Shown: positions 7,927 through 14,524, numbered from the stretch's first letter. The stretch is DNA of 29,300 bases from Lachnospiraceae bacterium (GCA_900770225.1 CAAGJU010000235.1:1-29300), one strand, 5' to 3'. Program-made: numbers and translations. The notes: a model not told the origin generated them from the letters alone.

Positions 7927-8766
7927 TTACAGCGTCTTGCCGTTTCTGCGGCGAACGATCATTTTGTTAGATGCTTTCTTGTGCTTCCTGGTCTTCAGGC
8001 CCATAGCAGGCTTGCCCCAAGGTGTGCAGGGTCCAGGACGGCCGACAGGCGCTTTTCCTTCGCCGCCGCCGTGCGGGTGATCATTCGGGTTCATAACAGA
8101 ACCACGGACGGTAGGACGGACACCCATATGGCGTGTTCTTCCGGCTTTACCGATGTTGATCAGGTTGTGCTCTCCGTTTCCAATGATGCCGATCGATGCG
8201 CGGCAGTTCAGTGGGATCATTCTCATCTCGCCGGACGGAAGACGAAGTGTTGCATAGCCGTTTTCCTTGGCCATCAGCTGAGCACCTGCTCCGGCGGAAC
8301 GAACCAGCTGTCCGCCCTTGCCCTGATGCAGCTCGATATTGTGTACCATAGTACCTACAGGGATGTTCTCCAGCGGCAGGCAGTTGCCGGGACGGATCTC
8401 GGCGTTAACGCCGTTCATGATCTTCATACCGACCTTCAGGCCTTCCGGTGCGAGGATGTAAGCCTTCTCGCCGTCTGCATAGGTGATCAGCGCGATATTG
8501 GCTGTACGGTTCGGATCATACTCGATGGCTTTTACGACTGCAGGGATGTCATCCTTGAATCTCTTGAAATCGATGATCCTGTATTTTCTTCTGCTTCCGC
8601 CGCCATGATGTCTGACGGTGATTTTTCCCTGGTTATTACGTCCAGCGCTCTTCTTGAGAGACACGGAAAGGGATTTCTCAGGAGCTGTCTTGGTGATCTC
8701 TGCGAAATCATAACCGGTCATGTTTCTTCTGGACGGAGTATATGGGTTGTAAGCCTTGATTCCCAT
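7927..8766 (-). CDS. rplB: 50S ribosomal protein L2
   Basis: L2 is needed for subunit association and peptidyl-transferase activity. The 279-residue product has the N-terminal OB fold (PSRRNMTGYDFAEITK at the start) and an SH3-like middle. It also has the C-terminal block NPNDHPHGGGEGKAPVG, which contains the conserved histidine close to the peptidyl-transferase centre. A 59-base spacer (8767-8825) separates it from rplW. An antisense frame of 291 codons overlaps it but is a shadow. Confidence 0.98.
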   Translation of the reverse strand: MGIKAYNPYTPSRRNMTGYDFAEITKTAPEKSLSVSLKKSAGRNNQGKITVRHHGGGSRRKYRIIDFKRFKDDIPAVVKAIEYDPNRTANIALITYADGEKAYILAPEGLKVGMKIMNGVNAEIRPGNCLPLENIPVGTMVHNIELHQGKGGQLVRSAGAGAQLMAKENGYATLRLPSGEMRMIPLNCRASIGIIGNGEHNLINIGKAGRTRHMGVRPTVRGSVMNPNDHPHGGGEGKAPVGRPGPCTPWGKPAMGLKTRKHKKASNKMIVRRRNGKTL

Positions 8767-8825
8767 AATGATTAATCTCCTTTCGATGTTTGGTATCGCG
8801 CGTCTCCGCGCTTAAATGTCCCGGA

Positions 8826-9125
8826 TCAGAGTCCCTCAAAGATCTCGATGTCCTTGCTGTCCTCTGTCAGGGTTACGACTGCCTTCTTGGTGGCAGCTGT
8901 CTTGCCGAAGGTATAGCCGCGGCGTTTTGTCTTGCCGTCATAATTAACGGTGTTGACCTTGGCTACCTTCACGCCGTCGAACATTTTTTCAACGGCTTCC
9001 TTGATCATGGACTTGTTAGCATCCGTATGAACAAGGAATGTATACTTCTTGTCTCCCATGAGAGACATGCTCTTCTCGGTGATTACCGGGCGGATAATGA
9101 CGTCATAATACTGAACGGATGCCAT
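8826..9125 (-). CDS. rplW: 50S ribosomal protein L23
   Basis: L23 is the main docking site for trigger factor and SRP at the tunnel exit. The 99-residue product starts MASVQYYDVIIRPVITEKSM and has the family blocks KYTFLVHTDANKSMIKEAVE and GYTFGKTAATKKAVVTL. Its ATG shares one base with the rplD stop (TAATG), so translation of the two is probably coupled. Nothing is unusual. Confidence 0.98.
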   Translation of the reverse strand: MASVQYYDVIIRPVITEKSMSLMGDKKYTFLVHTDANKSMIKEAVEKMFDGVKVAKVNTVNYDGKTKRRGYTFGKTAATKKAVVTLTEDSKDIEIFEGL

Positions 9126-9745
9126 TATGCATACACCTCCTCGATCTTCTCAACGCTGCTCTTCGTAGCGATGATGGTCTTGTACTTCAGAAGGTCATAT
9201 ACATTGATCGTAGCCGGTGAAGCAGTGGCAACTCCCTCGAGGTTTCTCGCGGAAAGAACTGCATTGCTGCTGTCATCGCCGATGATGACCAGTGCCTTCT
9301 CAACCTTCAGTGCGTCAAGAACTTTCTTCATATCCTTTGTCTTCGGCGCATCAAACTTCAGCTCATCGAGAACAAGGAAGCTGTTCTCCTGTACCTTGCT
9401 GGTGAGAACAGACTTCAGAGCTGCCTGTTTCTCTTTTTTGTTCATCTTGAAGGAGTAGTCACGCGGTACCGGTGCGAATACCATGCCGCCGCCTGTCCAC
9501 TGTGCAGCGCGGATGGAACCCTGTCTTGCATGACCTGTTCCCTTCTGTCTCCAGGGCTTTCTTCCGCCGCCGCTCACTTCAGAACGGGTCTTGGCTTTCT
9601 GTGTGCCCTGACGGTTGTTAGCGAGCTGCTGAATGACAGCCTGATGAACCAGGTTCTCTTTGATCTCCACATTGAAGATCGCATCAGCCAGTTCCATTGT
9701 GCCAACTTCCTGGCCTTCCATATTGTAAACAGATACGCTTGCCAT
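9125..9745 (-). CDS. rplD: 50S ribosomal protein L4
   Basis: L4 lines the exit tunnel, and in Gammaproteobacteria it also represses the S10 operon. The 206-residue product has the long internal loop that reaches into the tunnel (about residues 50-95, with RSEVSGGGRKPWRQKGTGHARQG and TGGGMVFAP visible). The globular domain then ends with IATKSSVEKIEEVYA. It starts 26 bases after rplC with an AGGAGG-like site before it. No unusual residues are noted. Confidence 0.98.
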   Translation of the reverse strand: MASVSVYNMEGQEVGTMELADAIFNVEIKENLVHQAVIQQLANNRQGTQKAKTRSEVSGGGRKPWRQKGTGHARQGSIRAAQWTGGGMVFAPVPRDYSFKMNKKEKQAALKSVLTSKVQENSFLVLDELKFDAPKTKDMKKVLDALKVEKALVIIGDDSSNAVLSARNLEGVATASPATINVYDLLKYKTIIATKSSVEKIEEVYA

Positions 9746-9771
9746 CTGTAAGTCCTCCTTTCCCGTTCAGA

Positions 9772-10401
9772 TCAGGCCTTGACGGACTCTTTGAGCGTGA
9801 TCAGAGATTTCTTTGATCCCGGAACGGAGCCCTTGACAAGAATCAGATTGTTATCAGCATCAACCTTAACGACCTCAAGATTCTGAACGGTGGCCTTCAC
9901 ATGGCCCATATGACCGGGCATGTGCTTACCCGGGAATACTCTTGACGGGTCAGAGCAGGAACCGTTAGAACCGGCATGACGATGATACTTGGAACCGTGT
10001 GCCATCGGTCCTCTGGACTGTCCGTGTCTGCGGATCGCGCCCTGGAATCCCTTGCCCTTGGTGATTGCGGTAGCGTCCACATGGTCGCCATCAGCAAAAA
10101 TATCTGCCTTGATCTCCTGCTTTACCTGATAATCTCCGGCGTTCTCAAAACGGAACTCACGAAGGAATCTCTTGCAGGGAACCTCTGCCTTGTCGAACTG
10201 TCCCTTGCGGGGCTTGTTGACAAGCTTCTCACGGATATCGCCGTATCCAACCTGGATAGCGGAGTAACCGTCGTTCTCTTCCGTCTTCACCTGTGTAACA
10301 ACGCAGGGGCCGGCCTGAAGAACAGTTACCGGAATGGTGTTTCCCATCTCATCGAAGATCTGGGTCATTCCGACTTTTGTTGCCAGAATCGCTTTCTTCA
10401 T
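9772..10401 (-). CDS. rplC: 50S ribosomal protein L3
   Basis: L3 is an early assembly protein whose loops reach the peptidyl-transferase centre. The 209-residue product starts MKKAILATKVGMTQIFDEMG and contains the family signature around GSKYHRHAGSNGSCSDPSRVF, followed by GKHMPGHMG. Unlike most of the operon, a 157-base spacer separates it from rpsJ, and a 6-bp hairpin (10420-10435) lies immediately before its AGGAGG site. Separate control of rplC onward, relative to rpsJ, is therefore possible. Confidence 0.98.
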   Translation of the reverse strand: MKKAILATKVGMTQIFDEMGNTIPVTVLQAGPCVVTQVKTEENDGYSAIQVGYGDIREKLVNKPRKGQFDKAEVPCKRFLREFRFENAGDYQVKQEIKADIFADGDHVDATAITKGKGFQGAIRRHGQSRGPMAHGSKYHRHAGSNGSCSDPSRVFPGKHMPGHMGHVKATVQNLEVVKVDADNNLILVKGSVPGSKKSLITLKESVKA

Positions 10402-10558
10402 TTCTTACCTCCTACAGCGGAGCACGGATGTGCTCTTGTGTCTGCTTCAGCGGAACCATGGGTTCATGAAGTGTGAAAATGTTTGCTGTCCCGCGGCTCC
10501 CGTTTATCCTCCGCCGGACATACATCTTTATAATGAAGATTCAAATCTCCTGTTCGGA
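10402..10558 (-). promoter_or_regulatory. Structured spacer between rpsJ and rplC
   Basis: Three hairpins can be drawn in this 157-base spacer on the minus-strand RNA. Nearest rplC is GAGCAC/GTGCTC (10420-10435). In the middle is a two-part stem (10445-10449 with 10467-10471, and 10453-10457 with 10461-10465). Nearest rpsJ is an 8-bp stem with one mismatch (10488-10496 with 10511-10519). No open frame with a start signal and no convincing -35/-10 pair were seen, though a TATAAA lies near 10530. The role is unknown; mRNA processing or translational control of rplC is an inference. Confidence 0.45.
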
Positions 10559-10876
10559 TTATTTGTTCTTCATTTTGATGTCTACGTAAACGCCTGCCGG
10601 CATTTCCAGACGTGACAGTGCATCAACTGTCTTCTGGGTCGGGCTGATGATGTCGATCAGTCTCTTGTGGGTTCTCTGCTCGAACTGCTCGCGGGAATCT
10701 TTGTACTTATGAACAGCACGCAGGATTGTTACTACTTCCTTCTTGGTGGGAAGCGGAACCGGTCCGCTTACTACTGCGCCTGTTGCCTTAACAGTATCAA
10801 TGATTTTTGCTGCAGATGCATCGACCAGCTGATGGTCATAAGCTTTAAGTGTGATTCTCATTACCTGACTTGCCAT
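10559..10876 (-). CDS. rpsJ: 30S ribosomal protein S10
   Basis: S10 is part of the small-subunit head and, as NusE, also a transcription antitermination factor with NusB. The 105-residue product starts MASQVMRITLKAYDHQLVDA. An upstream in-frame ATG at 10933 is rejected because a strong AAGGAGG (10888-10894) sits eleven bases before 10876 and the extra residues do not look like S10. Family blocks SGPVPLPTKKEVVTILRA and SREQFEQRTHKRLIDI are intact. It is the first gene of the operon and follows a long structured leader. Confidence 0.97.
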   Translation of the reverse strand: MASQVMRITLKAYDHQLVDASAAKIIDTVKATGAVVSGPVPLPTKKEVVTILRAVHKYKDSREQFEQRTHKRLIDIISPTQKTVDALSRLEMPAGVYVDIKMKNK

Positions 10877-10887
10877 AAAAAAAGTCG

Positions 10888-10894
10888 CCTCCTT
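10888..10894 (-). promoter_or_regulatory. Ribosome binding site deciding the rpsJ start
   Basis: AAGGAGG on the minus strand lies eleven bases before the ATG at 10876. It rules out the upstream in-frame ATG at 10933. Confidence 0.85.
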
Positions 10895-10914
10895 ATTTCG
10901 TACTTGATAGCACG

Positions 10915-11020
10915 GCGGGGTGACTGTACACATGTCCGTGTGTGTCGGTATGCAAATACATACTCATTCATCTCACACGGTGTCTCCACATCGAGGTGGA
11001 CTCAATTGTACAGTGACGAT
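10915..11020 (-). promoter_or_regulatory. Structured rpsJ leader, probable ribosomal protein autoregulatory element
   Basis: The transcript from the promoter at 11117-11145 would have a leader of about 230 nt. Its lower half folds as a three-way junction. A closing stem pairs 11008-11014 with 10923-10929 (7 bp). One arm is a hairpin pairing 10996-11000 with 10985-10989. A longer arm pairs 10974-10980 with 10936-10942 and has an inner GTATG/CATAC stem (10959-10963 with 10948-10952). S10-operon leaders controlled by their own products are known in several bacterial groups, including predicted ones in Clostridia. Assignment to such a class rests on position and structure, not on a model match. 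Confidence 0.6.
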
Positions 11021-11116
11021 TCGCCTGTATCCTGACAAGACATTTGCTCCACCGAGTTACCAGCCACGGGAAAGGCTGCAATCTCTGGCTTCATCGCTTT
11101 TAGTCACAACATGCTC

Positions 11117-11145
11117 ATTATAAGCACATGATTCCCATAATGCAA
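11117..11145 (-). promoter_or_regulatory. Promoter of the S10-spc operon
   Basis: On the minus strand TTGCAT (11140-11145) is followed after exactly 17 bases by a perfect TATAAT (11117-11122). Transcription would start near 11110, leaving a leader of about 230 nt before rpsJ. No other sigma-A-type promoter of similar quality was seen up to 11210. Confidence 0.85.
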
Positions 11146-11200
11146 GTTATTTTTTGACACAATGCAAAAATTTTGTTACTGCATTTCTGTTCAATCTGCC

Positions 11201-11354
11201 AACCACGTCACACATGGAGACTTCCAGCCTCGACGCGCTCTCGCTTGTCCTCGGCGTAGCGGTGGTAAGCTCATCCCTCGGCTACGCCTCGGATTCGCCA
11301 ACCACCGACGCCTGCGGAGGTCTCGGCTTGGGAGTCTCCATGTGCTCCGTGGTT
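11201..11354. repeat. MITE-like element with terminal inverted repeats
   Basis: The ends AACCACGTCACACATGGAGA... (11201-11225) and their inverted partner (11330-11354) match in 21 of 25 positions; the inner 15 bases (CACATGGAGACTTCC against GGGAGTCTCCATGTG) differ at one. The interior is GC-rich and has an 8-bp GGCGTAGC/GCTACGCC stem (11253-11260 with 11281-11288). It encodes no transposase. Positions 11211-11295 recur inverted at 32-116. It sits just upstream of the S10 operon promoter. Confidence 0.65.
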
Positions 11355-11429
11355 CTGGAAGCGTCTGAACTACAAGAAGAAACTTTTCGAAAAATGCAGC
11401 ATATCAATTCAGCGCGCCCCGTCATCGGA

Positions 11430-11466
11430 AGAGGCTGTCACACCCGGAAAAAGTGTGGCAGCCTCT
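11430..11466 (-). terminator. Hairpin downstream of the signal-peptidase-like gene
   Basis: AGAGGCTG-x-CACAC (11430-11443) pairs with GTGTG-x-CAGCCTCT (11453-11466) around a nine-base loop. It lies 34 bases past the stop of the 11500-12624 gene. No long T run follows on the minus strand, so termination is plausible but not certain. On the plus strand the single mismatch becomes a G-U wobble. Confidence 0.45.
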
Positions 11467-11499
11467 TATTCATATCACCATACAAATCGAAATCTTAGC

Positions 11500-12624
11500 T
11501 TAGAGCGAATCGCTGTAATCGACCAGCGTCACGCCTGTGCTCTTGTCTTCTTCTACCGTGGGATCGAGGCCTTCGGCGTATGCCTTGGAGAGGATCTCGT
11601 CTGCTGTGCGCACCGGCATTGCCAGCTCGATCTCGCCTTTTTCATTGACGGAAGGTGTATTCAGATCCTCGTCTGCAGCACCTGCGTTCGCAGAGAAGGC
11701 ACCTGAAATATTTGCGCCCGTACCTTCTGCGGGAGCTTCTTCCGCATGGTTCAGTGGCTGTGAGTCAAGGGCGGCTTCGAGCGCTGCCTGTACGTCCGTG
11801 AGTGCTTCCGAACTGACTTCCGGATCCGTCTCATCGGCTGCTGCTCCGGGCACGGATGTCTTCTCCTCGGAGATCTCCGTCAGGCCGTTGCCGGCATCGC
11901 TGTCATTATTTTTATCCCTGTCCCTGCTACCGCTCTTGTCGGACGATTTGCTGTCTTTATGCTTCTTTGCCTGACGTCTGCTGTCTTTCTTTTTACGACG
12001 GCGGCTGCGGTCGTCATCTTCGTCTTCATCCTCATCGTCGTCTGTGTCGGCGTCGTCTTCTTCATCGGCATAGCGGGCTGCGTCTTTTTTCTTCTTTTTC
12101 TCCGCAAGTCCGCTGTAAAATTCATCCTCATCTTCATCGTCATAATCATCTTCATCATCGTAGTCATCGTCACCACGGGAGATCGCGGCTGCGACGATCA
12201 GAGAGACAATGACATAGCAGAGGATAACACCGAGCGCGATCAGGCCCTTTGTCGATCTGACAGCAAGGCCGAAGTAGCCGAAATACGGTACGACAGCGAG
12301 TACTCTCAGATAATTTTCGGAGAGCTTGTATGTCGTCTCCTCACCGCCTTCTACATCAACTGTGCCGGCGGACGGATCATAGCTGGTCACCGTATAAACA
12401 CTGGCTGAATTATCCGTCAGGTTCAGGATACGATCGCCTTTCTGCACGGACGTTGTCGGTGCCTGTTCCGTATAGATGATCGATCCTACATCTACATTGC
12501 CCAGCATTTCCGTGCTGACTTCTGTCGTTCCGATGCCGAATACCTGCGGCACATATGTGAGCACCGCCGCTGCAATGAACAGCGCGATGATGATACCGTC
12601 TATGATTCTTAATGTTCTGGACAT
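11500..12624 (-). CDS. Membrane protein with a signal-peptidase-like (SipW-type) domain lacking catalytic residues, long charged tail
   Basis: No named family was recognised with confidence. The 374-residue product has a transmembrane segment at about residues 8-30, an outside domain (31-110), a second membrane segment (about 111-148), and a long cytoplasmic tail of alternating acidic and basic runs (150-250) followed by an alanine- and glutamate-rich end. The outside domain plus second segment resemble SipW/ER-type signal peptidases: VGSIIY (46-51), KGDRI (62-66) and VPYFGYFG just before the membrane segment (112-119). The serine of the usual S-M motif appears replaced (TEM, 38-40) and no histidine stands where the dyad partner is expected. 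If this alignment is right, it is an inactive relative. It has its own promoter and is divergent from the acetyltransferase gene. Confidence 0.55.
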   Translation of the reverse strand: MSRTLRIIDGIIIALFIAAAVLTYVPQVFGIGTTEVSTEMLGNVDVGSIIYTEQAPTTSVQKGDRILNLTDNSASVYTVTSYDPSAGTVDVEGGEETTYKLSENYLRVLAVVPYFGYFGLAVRSTKGLIALGVILCYVIVSLIVAAAISRGDDDYDDEDDYDDEDEDEFYSGLAEKKKKKDAARYADEEDDADTDDDEDEDEDDDRSRRRKKKDSRRQAKKHKDSKSSDKSGSRDRDKNNDSDAGNGLTEISEEKTSVPGAAADETDPEVSSEALTDVQAALEAALDSQPLNHAEEAPAEGTGANISGAFSANAGAADEDLNTPSVNEKGEIELAMPVRTADEILSKAYAEGLDPTVEEDKSTGVTLVDYSDSL

Positions 12625-12688
12625 TGCCAGTTCCTCCCCTTTCAGTCATGACAGACCAGATGTCTGTTCCTGCAGACAACACAAACGA

Positions 12689-12717
12689 ATTATAGAACAA
12701 AGCTTTCCTGAATGCAA
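12689..12717 (-). promoter_or_regulatory. Promoter of the signal-peptidase-like gene
   Basis: On the minus strand TTGCAT (12712-12717) and TATAAT (12689-12694) are separated by exactly 17 bases, the same hexamers and spacing as the S10 operon promoter. The start codon lies 65 bases downstream, after an AGGGGAGGA site. Confidence 0.8.
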
Positions 12718-12736
12718 GAAAACGCATCAGGCACAG

Positions 12737-12765
12737 TGGATTCTTTTCTCTCCTTCTGCTACAAT
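12737..12765 (+). promoter_or_regulatory. Possible promoter of the acetyltransferase gene
   Basis: TACAAT (12760-12765) is a fair -10 box, but the hexamer 17 bases upstream (TGGATT, 12737-12742) is weak. An AAGGAGG site follows at 12778-12784, seven bases before the ATG at 12792. Confidence 0.4.
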
Positions 12766-12791
12766 GTCGCAGTACGCAAGGAGGCAATCAC

Positions 12792-13706
12792 ATGGATCCC
12801 AGAATAAAAAAAATAGAAGACCTCTCGCTGAATGCCTGGCCTTCACATCAGATAGAATTTTATGACGGATGGCTTCTCCGTTTTTCCTACTTTTACACCC
12901 ACAGGACCAACTGTGTGGAACAGATCGGCATACCCGCTATTCCCGTGGACGAGAAAATCCGGTATGTGGAAGAAACATACCGCCGCTGGGGCACACCTTC
13001 TGTATTTAAGATTTCCCCGCTGATCGACAGCTCATTTGACGCTCTTCTTGCGTCCCGGGGCTATCAGGTTGAGCACAGCAATGACAATATGATCCTCGAC
13101 TTTGCAGAGAACGGCAGTGATCATCTGATTTCCGGCACAGCGGAGAGCGGCAGCAATCATCTGATTTCCGGCACCGTGGAGAGCGGCAGAAATTATACAT
13201 TCTCCGGCTCTGCAGCTAACGAAAACAGCGATATCAAAGCTGCCGAATCAGAGAAAACTGCTCCACGGATCGGTGAACTGCCAGATGGGCTCCGGCTGGA
13301 AAAGGGGATGTTCATTCCCTCCGCATGGATCGAAGCGCTTTTTGCGTTGAAAGGCACAACCAACGTCATGCACCGTCAGGTCGTTCCCTCCATGTACCGG
13401 GCTATTCCCAAGGAAACCATCTGTGTGGATATCCGCGACCGGAACCGACGGATCATCGGCACCGGCCTTGGAATTCTCGACCGCGATTACGTGGGCGTCT
13501 ATGCCATTCATGTACATCCTGATTTCCGCAGGATGCATCTGGGCAGGACCATCGTGCAGACGATCCTGACGGAAGGACGTCAGCGCGGAGCGCGCCATGC
13601 CTATCTGCAGGTCGTGTGCGGTAACGAACCCGCCGCAGCACTCTATCGCTCACTGGGATTCCACAGGCTCTATACGGACTATTTCCGCGTGTTGCGGAAC
13701 ATCTGA
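12792..13706 (+). CDS. GNAT-family N-acetyltransferase with in-frame tandem repeats
   Basis: This is a predicted acetyl-CoA-dependent acetyltransferase with unknown acceptor. The 304-residue product has an N-terminal block (DGWLLRFSYFYTHRTNCVEQ, about 25-44) seen in a group of two-part GNAT proteins. The GNAT core is near the C-terminus: VGVYAIHVHPDFRRMHLGRTIV (about 235-256), with the R-x-x-H-L-G acetyl-CoA loop, and LYRSLGFHRLYTDYF (about 286-300). Between them, residues about 106-141 are three 12-residue repeats (ENGSDHLISGTA, ESGSNHLISGTV, ESGRNYTFSGSA), likely a flexible linker. It is the only plus-strand gene here. It is divergent from the signal-peptidase-like gene and ends at a strong terminator. 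Confidence 0.85.
   Translation: MDPRIKKIEDLSLNAWPSHQIEFYDGWLLRFSYFYTHRTNCVEQIGIPAIPVDEKIRYVEETYRRWGTPSVFKISPLIDSSFDALLASRGYQVEHSNDNMILDFAENGSDHLISGTAESGSNHLISGTVESGRNYTFSGSAANENSDIKAAESEKTAPRIGELPDGLRLEKGMFIPSAWIEALFALKGTTNVMHRQVVPSMYRAIPKETICVDIRDRNRRIIGTGLGILDRDYVGVYAIHVHPDFRRMHLGRTIVQTILTEGRQRGARHAYLQVVCGNEPAAALYRSLGFHRLYTDYFRVLRNI
13107..13214 (+). repeat. Three 36-bp tandem repeats inside the acetyltransferase gene
   Basis: Units 13107-13142, 13143-13178 and 13179-13214 each encode 12 residues. The first two are nearly identical at DNA level and the third is diverged. The length is a multiple of three, so copy-number change would keep the frame. Confidence 0.85.
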
Positions 13707-13756
13707 AAGTCCCCGGGCTCACTGGAATTTTACAGTTTCTATATAAACTTCAGGTA

Positions 13757-13786
13757 CAGGCAGGCCGTTCCGGCCTGCCTGTTTTA
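13757..13786 (+). terminator. Intrinsic terminator of the acetyltransferase gene
   Basis: A perfect 10-bp stem CAGGCAGGCC/GGCCTGCCTG (13757-13766 with 13772-13781) with a five-base loop is followed by TTTT. On the opposite strand the hairpin lies immediately after the stop codon of the convergent DUF1858 gene, so it may help end both transcripts. Confidence 0.85.
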
Positions 13787-14008
13787 TACCTGTTCAGGGT
13801 CAACGCCGATAAAATCATTGATCTGATCCACAATGTCATCGACATAGCTCTCATCAAATCCATGCACTGCGCAGGCATCAGCGAGGGATTCACTGACTGC
13901 CGCTCCGCAGAAAAGGCAGGACATCCCGTGTCCGGCAAGGATATTGGAGATCATCGGATCGATCTGAAGAATTTCCGTAACCGTCATGTTCTTGTCTATT
14001 TTCTTCAT
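13784..14008 (-). CDS. DUF1858 domain protein (hybrid-cluster-protein-associated type)
   Basis: The 74-residue product starts MKKIDKNMTVTEILQIDPMI. It has the DUF1858 pattern: an N-terminal helix region, then GHGMSCLFCGAAVSESLADAC (about 26-46) with a C-X2-C pair, and a C-terminal acidic helix. The family is small and of uncertain function. Its members often lie near redox or iron-sulfur proteins, and the neighbour here is a ferredoxin. The frame is open back to 14299, but a start there would overlap the ferredoxin gene, and the added stretch is repeat-derived low-quality sequence, so 14008 is chosen. The ribosome binding site is weak (AAGGAACG). It is probably cotranscribed with the ferredoxin. 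Confidence 0.82.
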   Translation of the reverse strand: MKKIDKNMTVTEILQIDPMISNILAGHGMSCLFCGAAVSESLADACAVHGFDESYVDDIVDQINDFIGVDPEQV

Positions 14009-14034
14009 ATCCGCTTCATCGTTCCTTTTTTGCA

Positions 14035-14152
14035 AAATTTCTTCGAATTTATAACCGTATGTAAAGCGCCAGGCAAAATTCTTCCTTATACCTGTATGGA
14101 AACGCCGGGCAAATTTCTTCGAACTTGTACCTGTACGTAAAACGCCGATGCG
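14035..14152 (-). repeat. Three degenerate tandem repeats between ferredoxin and DUF1858 genes
   Basis: Copies of about 36-42 bases lie at about 14035-14074, 14075-14110 and 14111-14152. Each runs from an AAATTTCTTC-like start to a GTA-AAACGCC-like end on the plus strand. They are non-coding in this annotation. The 14009-14252 gap holds nothing else recognisable. Confidence 0.6.
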
Positions 14153-14252
14153 TTCTTCACGCACCGGCGTCTTTCTGACATTCAGCCCCTCTGTTCCCGG
14201 AGTGCTCTGCGCATCACGGGATGGATTTTCCTGACTGCCGCTTTGTTTCTGC

Positions 14253-14423
14253 TCAAGCCTCGCTGATAGCGCCGGTCGGGCAAGCTGCTTCGCAAGCACC
14301 GCAATCTACGCAGGAATCAGCATCGATGACATATTTGCCGTCGCCCTGAGAAATAGCACCTACCGGGCACTCGCCAGCGCAGGTTCCACAGGAAACGCAA
14401 TCATCAGAAATAACACGTGCCAT
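14253..14423 (-). CDS. 2[4Fe-4S] ferredoxin
   Basis: This is a small electron carrier of the clostridial type, used by anaerobes with enzymes such as pyruvate:ferredoxin oxidoreductase, hydrogenases and Rnf. The 56-residue product begins MARVISDDCVSCGTCAGECP. It has two complete cluster motifs, C-X2-C-X2-C-X3-C-P at about residues 9-20 and again at about 38-49 (CVDCGACEAACP), each followed by a -GAIS- turn. An AAGGAGGG site lies nine bases before the ATG. It has its own promoter, with repeated palindromes upstream. The gene is too short for a simple length cutoff but is unambiguous. Confidence 0.96.
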   Translation of the reverse strand: MARVISDDCVSCGTCAGECPVGAISQGDGKYVIDADSCVDCGACEAACPTGAISEA

Positions 14424-14459
14424 AATAAAAGTCCCTCCTTGAAATAAATGATCATTTTG

Positions 14460-14487
14460 TCAGATGCAGACGAATCGCGCATCTGCA
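14460..14487 (-). other. Hairpin in the ferredoxin 5' untranslated region
   Basis: CAGATGC (about 14461-14467) pairs with GCATCTG (about 14479-14485) around an 11-base loop, between the promoter and the ribosome binding site of the ferredoxin gene. It may stabilise the short, abundant mRNA; that role is an inference. Confidence 0.5.
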
Positions 14488-14495
14488 TCATTTGT

Positions 14496-14524
14496 ATGAT
14501 ATACTATCACGTCGTTAAAAACAA
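14496..14524 (-). promoter_or_regulatory. Promoter of the ferredoxin gene
   Basis: On the minus strand TTGTTT (14519-14524) and TATCAT (14496-14501) are separated by 17 bases. Transcription would start near 14489, just ahead of the 5' hairpin. Confidence 0.65.

Noticed and set aside
7900..8775. Plus-strand frame of 291 codons
   Set aside because: It lies wholly antisense to rplB and rpsS, has no ribosome binding site, and its product has no recognisable domain; it is a shadow of a highly biased gene.
11870..12180. Possible frameshifted or fused gene because of extreme D/E and K/R runs
   Set aside because: The frame is continuous and in phase with the membrane domain and C-terminus. The composition is unusual but consistent with a disordered tail.
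14009..14299. N-terminal extension of the DUF1858 protein
   Set aside because: It would overlap the ferredoxin gene and encode tandem-repeat DNA; DUF1858 proteins are about 65-80 residues long.
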